Below the pieces are notes generated by a model. It made no database searches, was not told where the DNA came from, and saw nothing but the letters and a program-made list of their open reading frames with translations. Positions 1 to 8,102 of a stretch of DNA of 12,342 nucleotides are shown here, piece by piece. Numbering within the stretch: the stretch's first letter is position 1; each line of letters starts with the position of its first letter. Source of the stretch: Flavobacteriales bacterium (GTDB lineage: Bacteria; Bacteroidota; Bacteroidia; Flavobacteriales_F; PHOS-HE28); NCBI GenBank assembly GCA_016717305.1, contig JADKFY010000015.1, forward strand, positions 1 through 12,342. The letters are read 5' to 3'. The translations under genes and the position numbers were made by a program.

Positions 1-478
1 GCAGGTAGGGTGCGTTCGTCCCGCTCAATCGCGTGGGGCGCCATCGCTTTGAAGGCAAGGTCCGTATGATCGATGCTTCCGGAACCTGTTCGCCAGCAAA
101 ACTTCTGATGCGCTCCGGTGTGATCGCGGGTCCGTGCAGTTGTCCGGGGCGCGTCGTTCTTCCGGCAACAAGCTTACCACTTGTGCGGTAAAGAAGTAGC
201 GTTTGAATTGGCCACCCGACGGGTTGGATCTCTGGGAAATATGCCCAACGCTTTCCGGTATGCGTGCCGTGCCCGTGGGGATTGAAGGTGATCGTTCGGA
301 AATTCACGAGGCGCACCGGCGCTCACTGCGTAAGTCTTGCCCTCGTTCGACACCGGTTCCATGCGAACGGGATGCCCACCACGCACGCAGCTGCCCGTCA
401 CCATCGCTGCAAGGGTTGCGGTCGAGGGCTTGGAAAGATCACCCGAAAGGTGCGACCGCGGTGCGTGATCTCAGCGAT
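1..478 (-). CDS. Cyclase family protein (kynurenine formamidase-like hydrolase), C-terminus outside the window
   Basis: After repairing several frameshifts, the minus strand reads as a cyclase-family (PF04199-type) protein. It starts with a THRGRTFRV stretch, continues through GHPVRMEPVS and VNFRTITFNPHGHGTHT (about 250-310), and then reads VGHISPEIQPVG, SLLPEER, ITPERIRSFAGEQVPEA, IIRTLP and SGTNAPYL at the window edge. The HGHGTHT segment with the following GH corresponds to the metal-binding histidine motif of the family. Known members are metal-dependent hydrolases, for example of N-formylkynurenine, but the Bacteroidota branch seen here has no function I can assign. About 155 residues of a usual 220-260 are present. 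No ATG is visible at the expected N-terminus (about 478, an ATC in this read), so the start is inferred from where hemW appears to end. It lies directly downstream of hemW on the same strand, about 10 bases away. The family call is fairly secure; the substrate is unknown. Confidence 0.72.
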
Positions 479-488
479 CGCTGGTCGG

Positions 489-1591
489 TTACGAAAGAGG
501 TCCGAAGCGATGCGTCGGCAAAGTGCCGGCTCTGCTCAAAACTAACCGCCCGTTCGATACGACCAATTGCTTCTTCGACACGCAGCTGTTTTACAGCCGA
601 CGAGTTGATCGCCAAGGCATCGATCTCAAGCATTGAAATATCCACGCCCTTCATGGTCCGCAGGCCGGTCATCAGACGCTCATTGGTGCGTTGGGCCGGA
701 GTCAGCTCCTCACTGGTCAGTAGGATGCCATTGGAAATAGCTTTGACATACGCGGCATTGTTGGCGACATTCCAGCGCCGGTGGGTTCCGTTGAACGAAT
801 GTGCCGCCGGTCCGGTCGAGATAAGTCACACCTTCCCAATAGCTGTTGTTGTGGCGTGAAAAATGGCCGGAGCAAACCGAGTTGCTGATCTCGTAATGCA
901 CGGGTCCAGCTTTCTCCATGCGCTCAGTCGAATGGTCCAACTGTGCGCTTTGGTCATCGTCTTCAGGCATCTGTACCGCGCCCTTCTTCACTTGGTGGGC
1001 CAGCGCGGTTTTGGCTTCAACAGTAAGGCAATAGGCTGAAAGGTGCGGCATGCCGACTTCAACGCTGTGTTGAGTTGTTCGTCCCACTCCGCGATGGTCA
1101 TCCCCGGCAGCCCGTAGATCAGAGTCGATGGTCCAACTTTCGAAACCGGCTTTTGCGATCGGCTCAATGCTCTTCAATGCTTGCTGCGCATTGTGTGCAC
1201 GGCCCGACGAAACGCAATCGATGTCCCGGAAACTTTGGGTGCCGAGGCTCAGTCGCGTAATGCCCATGGCTTTCCATGCAGCCAGATTCTCCGGTGTGAT
1301 GTCATCCGGGTTCTTCCAAAAAGGTGATCTCGGCGTTCGGTTTGTATGGTGAACTGTTTCCGAGCATCATCCGGAACTCAACGATCGCTATGGGTTGCAA
1401 AAGGCTAGGAGTTCCACCACCGAAATAGATCGTTCCTACGGTCGTTTGGCAAGCTCTTCGGCACGATCATTGCAACTCCTTCCCGATCAACTACAAGTTG
1501 ATCGGTACTTCGGAGGTTCGTGCTAAAGTGGAAATCACCAAGTAAGTACAAGCCTTGCGGCGAAAGGAACGTGGATGTAAAGTCCTGCCAT
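489..1591 (-). CDS. hemW: HemW-type radical SAM protein (coproporphyrinogen III oxidase-like / heme chaperone), frameshifted
   Basis: The minus strand starts at ATG 1591 with MAGLYIHVPF. After two single-base repairs it continues CRKACTYCDFHFST, the C-x3-C-x2-C cluster that binds the radical SAM 4Fe-4S. It then gives YFGGGTPSLLQP (about 1390-1430), GITRLSLGTQSF with RAHNAQQAL (1190-1265), PHLSAYCLTVEAKTALAH (990-1050), VHYEISN and NNSYW (830-910), and near the C-terminus MTGLRTMKGVDIS and a HFADxIASDLF end (500-670). This order and a length of about 368 residues are typical of HemW, which by family knowledge inserts heme into respiratory enzymes. It was long annotated as oxygen-independent coproporphyrinogen oxidase. 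Roughly ten frameshifts break it, so no single frame covers more than half. The stop is placed at a TAA (489-491) that follows SDLF in a neighbouring frame. The likely preceding gene is the histidine kinase, 38 bases upstream. Confidence 0.85.
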
Positions 1592-1629
1592 TGACCAGGA
1601 TGTCAAGCTCTGGATGGGTTACAAGCTTG

Positions 1630-3138
1630 TCACTGAAATTCCCCTTCGCCAGTGTGATCGCAAAAGTGGTCCCAACCCCCGGCGTGCTTTTCTTCACCAT
1701 GATATGACCGCCGTGGTATTGTTCAATGATGCGTTTGCTCCAATGGAAGACCTAATCCCCATCCGCGTTTCTTGGTGGTGAAGCCGGGCTGGAACACCGT
1801 ACGCTGTTGGGCCAGGAATGCCTTTGCCATTATCCGTTACATCGATGTACGTTGGAACCATCGGGCACCAATTCAATGGTGATCGACCCTTGTCCTTCCA
1901 TGGCATCCACAGCATTACGGATCGATTCTCGATCGCCCAGCTGAACAGTGCACGGTTCAATGGCACGAGCAATTCAGGATCGGCGGGTTGCACCACTTCG
2001 ATGCAGCCTTCGAAGGGTAGACGTGGACGTAGGTAAAGCACTGTAGCGCGCAAGGTGTAGTACAGTTTTTCGGGGGTCAGGTCGGGTGCCGAACCGATGC
2101 TTGCTGAAGCGTTCGTTGATGCGCACTCCAAACGGTCCACGTCCTTGCGCATCTCATTCAAAGGCCATTGGGTCCACACCTTCGCTTTCAGCAGTTCCAT
2201 CAAGCCATCAACGAACTCAAGCAGGTGCCCAACTGGTGCGCGGTCTCCTTCGCCATGCCCACCCAACCTGGTTCTGCTCGGCATTACGGAAGATACTGAA
2301 CAGGGCATAGGCAACGTTCGGGAACAGCGCAAGAATGCCAAAGTGCACGTATGGGAAGTAGCGCAGTTGGGTGATGAAGTGACTCCTCGTAGAATATATA
2401 ATTGCGGCCTTGTCCCGGCAAGCTGATACGCGATCGGTGTATTGGCCTTTTCCATGGAAGGGATGCGCGCTTGCGCCCGGCCGCACTGTCTTCTTTATAT
2501 GGGCTTCGATGTGCACGCTCTCGATAAATGGGTCAATTGCTGTCGGTGTAGATAACAGGAACGGCAGCTGTGCTCATAACCGTTTCGAAATGAACGAACG
2601 GATGATGCCGTCCATCACTTCTTGCAATTCGTTGAAGACCTTGGAGTTCTTGTAATAGGGCAACTGTTTCTCCACCCCTTGTATGCCGATCTCGATGGGG
2701 TCGTGCAGCGCAGCCATGTCCTTGACCTCCTGTTCCAACCGTTCGGGGTGTTTTGTGATCAGGGTGTCCACATTCCGATCGAAACGCAATTGGCCCTCGC
2801 TATCGGTAATGATCACCGGCACCGTGGTGTTGTCACTCACCACCCGCAGGTAGAAGCTGAAGTCCGTTTCGTCGCTGCTGCCCAATCGCTGCATGGCCTC
2901 GGCAAGGAGCTGCACCTTCTTGGCTTCTTCATCGCGCAACCTGTTGAAGAGCTTCTCGGTGTAGTTCACCAGTTCCGCCCTATTCTGCACGGCCTCCGCC
3001 CAGAGTTGGACTTTCTTCCGTTCCTCCAGCCTTACGCGGTCCGATACGGTTGCTGTACCAGAGGGATGCCCCAACGGTCGGTATGGCCATTACGGCCAGC
3101 ACCAGTTTCCAGCGTTGTTTTGCGCGAATGAGGTCCAT
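1630..3138 (-). CDS. Membrane sensor histidine kinase with duplicated sensor region, frameshifted
   Basis: The start is ATG 3138 (MDLIRAKQRWK), followed by a hydrophobic segment, LVLAVMAIPTVGASLWY, as first membrane helix. A charged coiled-coil region follows with two related blocks, EERKKVQLWAEA and EEAKKVQLLAEA. Next come two similar sensor segments (VPVIITDSEG... and VPVIYTDSN...) and a second membrane helix around LRYFPYVHFGILALF (about 2310-2385). The cytoplasmic kinase has an H-box, VGMAKETAHQLGTPLSSL, restored by two single-base repairs; the phospho-accepting His codon is at 2236-2238. It continues with an N-box NAVDAMEGQGS (about 1890-1930), the G1 box DVTDNGKGI (about 1810-1850), the G2 box GWGLGL (about 1755) and a C-terminal GVGTTFAITL. 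These are all elements of an active HATPase kinase. No response regulator is in the window. The stop at 1630 (EGEFQ then TGA) requires one more frame repair and is inferred. Total length is about 500 residues. The signal sensed is unknown. Confidence 0.85.
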
Positions 3139-3405
3139 GCGGGCGTGAAGTTCGCCATTGCCGGGAACACAGCCGCCGGAATGGTGCAAGGATATCGGAT
3201 CAGACCTCCTTCATTAGCAGGACATACATGACGTGTTTCAACCGTAAATGAACGTGAATTGGCGTGAATAAACCTGCTTCCGAGGAACTTGGACACTGCA
3301 CGATCTACCTATTCCCGTTCATTCACGTCAATTCACAGTTCCTTTTCCCCATTGATGGTGATCAGCTCCCATGGACAAAGCCGACTAAATTCGCGGTCCG
3401 TTAGA
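3139..3405. other. Divergent intergenic region between sensor kinase and dnaG
   Basis: This 267-base stretch separates two divergently transcribed genes and must hold both promoters. Its only strong structure is the inverted repeat at 3251-3340. I see no convincing TTG / TAnnTTTG Bacteroidota promoter pair. The minus strand has a weak TATCCTTG at 3188-3195, about 50 bases upstream of the kinase ATG, but no matching -33 element. Open frames crossing the region have no coding character. Confidence 0.6.
3251..3340. repeat. Imperfect inverted repeat, 23/24-base arms, 43-base spacer
   Basis: The left arm (3251-3273, aacgtgaattggcgtgaata + aac) pairs with the right arm (3317-3340, gttcattcacgtcaattcac + agtt). 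On one strand the arms read aac-gtgaattggcgtgaataaac and aactgtgaattgacgtgaatgaac, differing by one indel and two substitutions. Each arm also contains GTGAAT twice, four bases apart (GTGAATTGRCGTGAAT). This could be a paired operator, or the ends of a small repetitive element. The right arm ends 66 bases before the dnaG start. Confidence 0.75.
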
Positions 3406-5335
3406 ATGATCCTTCCCACGCCATCAAGTAGTAAAGACGCCGCCCGCGTGGAGGACGTGGTGGGCGAGTTCGTCGCGCTGAAGCGGAAAGGTCCTCGTTT
3501 TCTAGGGCTTTGCCCGTTCCACAACGAGAAAACGCCTTCTTTCAATGTCAGCCCGCAGCTGGGCATCTACAAGTGTTTTGGGTGCGGCGAGGCGGGCGAT
3601 AGCATCACCTTCCTTACCAAGCACGAGCACCTCAGCTACGTGGAAGCGATCAAGTGGTTGGGCAAGCGCTACAACATCGACCTGCCGGAAGAGGAACAGA
3701 GTGCCGAACAGGAACTTGAGCAGAGCGAACGCGAGAGCCTTGCGGTGGTGCCGACTTGGGCACAGCAATGGAGCACGGATCAATTGTGGAACACCGAGGA
3801 AGGGCGTAACATCGCCTTGCGCTATTTCCGGGAACGCGGCTTCACCGATGCCACCATCAAGAATTCCAATTGGGCTATGTGCCGGAACGTGGCAACCAAT
3901 TCGCAGCGGCCTTGGTACATGGTTCAAAGCGGAACTCTTGGACAAGGCCGGGTTGGATCGAACGCCGCGATGACGGCACGCCATGGGATTCTTCGCCGGG
4001 CGGGTCACATTTCCCATACATGGGCTTAGCGGACAGGTGATCGGCTTCAGGCGCGCACCTTGAAGAGCCGAAGAAGCTGCCGAAGTACTTCAACAGTCCG
4101 GAAAGCCTGTTGTACGTGAAGAGTCGCTCGTTGTACGGCATTTTCCAAGCCAAGAAGGTGATCGCGAGCACCGAGCTCTGTTACTTGGTCGAAGGCTATA
4201 CCGATGTGATCAGTTTGCACCAAGCGGGCATCACCAACGTGGTTGCCAGCAGTGGCACCAGCCTTACCGAGGAGCAGGTGCGATTGATCAAGCGGTACGC
4301 GCCCACGGTTTGCATCCTGTACGATGGTGACGCGGCAGGCATGAAAGCCAGCCTACGCGGATCGAATTGGTGCTTCGCGAAGGGTTGAACGTAAAAGTGG
4401 TGACATTTCCGGAAGGAAGACCCGGACAGTTTTGCAAAGAGCCACAGCAGCAGTGAGCTAACGGCGCACCTGACCGAAAGGCACAGGACTTCCATCGTGT
4501 TCAAAGCGGGTCTGCTCATGGCCGACAGTGGCGATGATCCAGTGAAGAAAGCCGGTGCGATGCGAGATCGTCGAGAGTGTGGCCCTGGTGCCGGACCTGG
4601 TGTTGCGTTCGTTGTACATCAAGCAATGCAGTCGCTTGTTGGAAGTGAACGAGCAGGCATTGTTGAGCGAAATGAACAAGGTGCTGCGTAAACAGTACCG
4701 CAAGAAACAAGGAGGGGAAGAGGTTCCGGAAGAACGGCTCTCTTCGGACATCGCACCCGTGCAGCCTACCGTGGAAGACTTGGGCACTACTCCCCAAGAA
4801 CGCGATCTGCTACGCATGTTGTTGAGCTATGGCCACGAGCGGATCACGGTAAAATTCCAGAACGTGGACGATAGTGAGGAAGAAGAAGAGACAAGTGTGG
4901 CGGAGCTGATGTTCGAACTGTTGGCACTGGACGATATCTTGTTCGACGAGCCGATCTTCCGTGCCATTTATTTGGACTACCGCCACCGCAGCAACCTGGG
5001 CACCGCGGTGAATGATCAACAATACGTGGGGCATGAAGATGAAAGCTGGCGGCGTACGGCGATCGACCTGCTCACGGACAAATACCTTTTGAGCAAGAAT
5101 TGGAAAGAGCGCCACAAGATCCGTGAAACGAGAGAGCGAAGCGTTGAAGGATGCACTGGAAGAAGCCGTGGACATCCTCAAGGAACGAAGGGTGGACCAG
5201 ATGATCGAGACCGACAGGAAACCTTGAAGACCTCGGATGAGATACGTGTTATGGCAACTTTGCAGGGAGATCATTCAACTCAGCGAGGCCAAGAAGAAAT
5301 TGGCCAAGAAGACCGGACGCGTGATCGTCGGATGA
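3406..5335 (+). CDS. dnaG: DNA primase DnaG, frameshifted
   Basis: This is the replicative primase that makes RNA primers for the lagging strand. The chosen start, ATG 3406 (MILPTP...DAARVEDVVGEF), matches the usual DnaG N-terminus; an upstream in-frame ATG (3289) lies in non-coding sequence. The CHC2 zinc-binding domain is complete: GLCPFHNEKTPSF and YKCFGCGEAGD give Cys36, His39, Cys57 and Cys60. The core continues with FFAGRVTFPIHGLSGQVIGF (about 3985-4050) and LPKYFNSPESLLY (about 4080-4115). The TOPRIM motifs are EGYTDV (about 4192-4210) and DGDAAGMKA (about 4323-4350), carrying the acidic metal ligands. The C-terminal helicase-interaction region contains RDLLRMLLSYGHE, and the frame after the last repairs ends KKLAKKTGRVIVG with TGA at 5333-5335. 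The length of about 643 residues is normal. At least eight frameshifts (for example near 3870, 3940, 4050, 4365, 4430, 4550, 5135 and 5240) break an essential gene, so they are best read as sequence errors. Confidence 0.93.
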
Positions 5336-5493
5336 TCGATCACTTCGCGGATCCAGCTTTCCTTTTCCCCTTGTAGACCTGCGATCCGGGCAACGAGGTC
5401 GGTGTGATCGAAGTCTTCATCCTATACCTTCGCTCCCATTGGACCGTAAGCTTGTACGGAAACAAACACGCCTTTGCCCAACAAATCACCTTC

Positions 5494-7661
5494 ATGAGAT
5501 CATTCGCCGCTCTCTTTTGCCTCTTCCTCTCCTCCGCTGATCTTCGCACAATCCACCTGTGATTGTTGGATCGAACCGGACAACAGTTACACCTTGGCTC
5601 TCGGCGCCAGCGACGATGGGTCATCGGGACAGATCGCCCCTCCTTTCAACTTCAATTTTACGGCGATGCGTACAGCTCGGTGTTCATCAACAACAACGGG
5701 AACATCACGTTTGGTGGAGCCTTCAGCTCGTTCAGCTCCACTGGGTTTCCCAATGCCAATAACGTAATGATCGCTCCTTTTTGGGCCGATGTGGATACGC
5801 GTGGATCAGGGCAGGTCTGGTACAAGGTAACGGCGACCGCCTTGTACGTGAATTGGGTAGATGTGGGCTACTTCAGCTCTCAATCGGACAAGGTGAATAC
5901 CTTCCAAGTGATCATCACCAACGGCTCTGACCCAATTCTAGGCGTGGGCAACAATGTGGGTCTTTGTTATCAGGACATGCAGTGGTCCACCGGCAATGCC
6001 TCCGGTGGCAGTGGTGGTTTTGGTGGTACCCCCAGCAGTGTTGGGATGAATCGCGGGAACGGTATTGACTATTTCCAGATCACCCGGAATGACCATGCGG
6101 GTATTGATTACGATGGCCCGTTCGGAAATGCGGATGGTGTTGATTGGCTGGACGATAAGAACTTCGTGTTAAGTACATCGACCACCACGGTGAACGTTGC
6201 GCCGCTTGCTGCAGGCACAGCCCAATGCGATACTGTCGTGGTTTGTACCGGGCAGCTCACGGATATTGAATTCAGCTTCCTTTCCCCCGAGAACGGGCAA
6301 GTGACCACGGCAACGACGATGCACCCATGATCCCAGATTGGACAGGTCTCGAACGTTGTGGGTGTCGTGGCTTCGGTGACGGGACAATTCACTCCTACCC
6401 AACCTGGGATATTCGAGATAACATTCACAGGAACGGACAACGGCACGCCGAACTTGAGCACCACGGTCACCGTGGTCGTACAGGTGATCAATGGCCCCAC
6501 CACACCTCCTGCGATCTCCGGGACCAACAACGTTCTGCGCAGGGGCATCCATCACCTTGATGGCCAACGGCACCTTCAGCAACTATGTGTGGAGCAATGG
6601 CCTTACTGGGCAGATGATCACTGTCTTCGCACCCGGAACGTTCACGGTAACGGGTGGCACGGGGAGCTGCGAATTGACCTCTTCCACCTTCACGGTGGCT
6701 CAGATCACTCCGCCCGTCTTGCAGATCACCGGTAGCCAGGCATTTTGTGGCGACTCGGTGACCGTATTGACCGCTTCGTCCGGCTTTTCCGGCTATAGCT
6801 GGAGCAATGGGCTCACAGGGACAAGTGTCACGGTTCCGGAAGGCAGTTATACGGTTTCTGGTCAATTCCAAGGTTGTTCGGTCACCTCGCCACCGTTCAC
6901 TGTATTCTTGATCGATCCCGGAGCACCTGCTATCCTCCGGGAACACGGAGGTATGCGGCAATGTGGGCACCACCTTGGGTATAGACCCCTCTCCCTACGA
7001 TAGCTTCAGTTGGAGCACAGGGGCTATCACACCCTCCATCACTGTGGTCGGGCCGGGAGTATATTCCGTGTACGCCGTTTTCGGTGATTGCGACTACACC
7101 TCCGAAATAGAAGTGGTGGACCTTGCAAGCACGATCCAGTTGATCGCGTCGTCGGACCAAGTACCATCACCGGTACGGATCCGGTGCAGTTCACCGCAAC
7201 ACCGTTCCTCCTGATGCGGACTCCATCGTTTGGACCCTGCCCAACGGTTGGGTCTGGGGCGATGACCTGGACCACTTCGATGCCGAAGCCTTGGTCATCC
7301 CAGCATCGGATGCGGGGAATACACCATCTGCGCAACCTCATATACGGAAGGGTGTGCGGGCAATGAGTTGTGCTACTCGACGCTGGTCACGGGCATGTTC
7401 GGGATACTGTCCAACAACATGGACGTGCTCGCTTACCCCAATCCTACCACTGGTCTTTTCACCATTTCCTGCAGTAGCAATTCCATCCCGACTGACTTGC
7501 GTATCACAGACCAATTGGGACGATCGGTCACCACAAAACAAGTGCGCCGAACTGCGGGCAGCTTGCAATTGGACATGGATGGATTGGCCGAAGGACGTTA
7601 CACCATCGAGTTCCGCGTTGATGGAAAGGTGATCCGGAACGCTGTGGTAGTGGGGCGTTGA
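5494..7661 (+). CDS. Secreted NIDO-domain protein with Ig-like repeats and T9SS type A sorting domain, frameshifted
   Basis: The start at ATG 5494 gives a signal peptide, MRSFAALFCLFLSSA, which after one base repair continues LIFAQSTCDCWIEPDNSY. A nidogen-like (NIDO) domain follows: FYGDAYSSVFINNNGNITFG, NVMIAPFWADVDTRGSG, LYVNWVDVGYF, FQVIITNGSD, GLCYQDMQW and DWLDDKNFVLS (about 5660-6180). Next is a cadherin/Ig-like segment ending in GTPNLSTTVTVVVQVI (6320-6490). Three Ig-like repeats of about 65 residues (6521-7128) each carry a YxWSNG or FSWSTG core and a paired Cys. A PKD-like domain (DSIVWTLPNGWVWG, ICATSY) follows, and last a T9SS sorting domain with YPNPTTGLF, ITDQLGRSV and LDMDGLAEGRYTIEF before TGA 7659-7661. 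The T9SS tail predicts export across the outer membrane and surface attachment or release; NIDO proteins are usually extracellular, adhesive or matrix-like. About six frameshifts are present. The specific ligand is unknown. Confidence 0.85.
6521..7128 (+). repeat. Three tandem Ig-like repeats inside the NIDO/T9SS protein
   Basis: The protein repeats occupy about 6521-6706, 6707-6913 and 6914-7128. The shared pattern is FC or VCG, a hydrophobic strand, a YVWSNGLTG / YSWSNGLTG / FSWSTGAIT core, an ITV-type strand, a PGxYxV-like strand and a second Cys (SCEL, GCSV, DCDY) followed by TS and a final strand. The two cysteines per repeat could form a disulfide, which fits an extracellular location. 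The first two repeats are in one continuous frame; a frameshift lies near 6945, at the start of the third. Confidence 0.7.
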
Positions 7662-7688
7662 ACTCACCTTCCCGATCGGCCTTAATGG

Positions 7689-7728
7689 AACGGCCCATGC
7701 ACGAATGAGATCGTGGATGGGCCGTTTT
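7689..7728 (+). terminator. Intrinsic terminator after the NIDO/T9SS gene
   Basis: Arms aacggcccatgcacga (7689-7704) and tcgtggatgggccgtt (7711-7726) pair over 16 bases with a single mismatch, closing a 6-base loop. The stem is followed by a short T run (gtttt). It lies 27 bases after the stop codon of the NIDO/T9SS gene and separates it from the next genes. Confidence 0.8.
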
Positions 7729-7935
7729 CGGAATGGCAATGAGCAAAAACGGCTGATCAGCCCGTTGCACGGTTCCTTGCACATCCTTCTGATCCGACGG
7801 TTGGACAGTTAGCCTCAAGCCGTGCGATCTCAAGTTCGATTTGACCCGGACAGTTCCATAGCACGGGTTGGGGAAGGTCAACCTTCACCGAATGGTGAGC
7901 GTGCTAACCGATTGAGGACGATAGCGGTTTCTCAA

Positions 7936-7960
7936 GACTGTTTCACAAAGTGAAACGGTC
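7936..7960. promoter_or_regulatory. Palindrome GACTGTTTCAC-AAA-GTGAAACGGTC, operator-like
   Basis: Two 11-base arms with one mismatch flank a 3-base centre; the core TTTCAC-AAA-GTGAAA is perfect. No T tract follows on the plus strand, so it is less like a terminator and more like a protein-binding dyad or a small RNA hairpin. It lies 143 bases upstream of the start of the next gene and two bases before the TTG of the possible small ORF. Confidence 0.5.
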
Positions 7961-7962
7961 AG

Positions 7963-8049
7963 TTGACCACCAAGCTAGCCTATCTAGCCATCCTCACGAC
8001 CATTTCCGCCGTCCACGCGATCGGGCTGGCGGCAGGTGGCGTTGCCTGA
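7963..8049 (+). CDS. Possible 28-residue hydrophobic peptide (TTG start)
   Basis: From TTG 7963 a 29-codon frame reads MTTKLAYLAILTTISAVHAI and then GLAAGGVA before TGA 8047-8049. The composition is that of a signal peptide or single membrane helix: a Lys near the start, then a long hydrophobic run ending in small residues. It could be a small membrane protein, a leader peptide or the broken start of a lost exported protein. There is no ATG and no clear ribosome binding site, and the surrounding sequence is error-prone, so the call is tentative. Confidence 0.25.
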   Translation: MTTKLAYLAILTTISAVHAIGLAAGGVA

Positions 8050-8102
8050 ATTTTGGCCTCAACGAACAACCAAAACCACTCACGGAACAAACAACTCAAC
8101 CC

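Larger units (their letters stand above)
7729..8102. other. Intergenic region with palindrome, possible small ORF and possible relic
   Basis: This stretch of about 370 bases has no secure gene. It holds a possible minus-strand sorting-domain relic (7741-7881), a palindrome (7936-7960), a possible 28-residue hydrophobic ORF from a TTG (7963-8049) and the A/C-rich leader of the next gene (about 8060-8102). A near -10 box, GAATTTTG, overlaps the end of the small ORF (about 8048-8055) but has no clear partner upstream. A symmetrical aacggctgatcagcccgtt at about 7748-7766 may be another small hairpin. Confidence 0.5.

Noticed and set aside
203..859. Plus-strand 218-codon open frame
   Set aside because: It lies antisense to the cyclase gene and the C-terminal part of hemW, whose minus-strand motifs are clear; its own protein has no recognisable features.
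2622..3131. Plus-strand 169-codon open frame
   Set aside because: It is the reverse of the kinase coiled-coil and sensor region and has no start context or family motif.
3289..3405. N-terminal extension of dnaG from ATG 3289
   Set aside because: The extra 39 residues cross the inverted repeat and are not seen in DnaG proteins; ATG 3406 matches the family start.
3502..4017. Minus-strand 171-codon open frame
   Set aside because: It is antisense to the CHC2 and core domains of dnaG.
4810..5274. Minus-strand 154-codon open frame
   Set aside because: It is antisense to the C-terminal region of dnaG, where the plus frame is coding.
1..5335. True pseudogenes
   Set aside because: Frameshifts occur at similar density in unrelated, conserved and essential genes while motifs stay intact in the alternate frames, which fits sequence error better than gene decay.
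5444..5459. Short inverted repeat CCGTA-agcttg-TACGG
   Set aside because: Only 5 paired bases and no T tract; too weak to call a terminator or operator.
7291..7632. Plus-strand 113-codon frame in the NIDO gene 3' part
   Set aside because: It is a shifted frame over the PKD-like and T9SS sorting domains; the sorting-domain frame is the real one.
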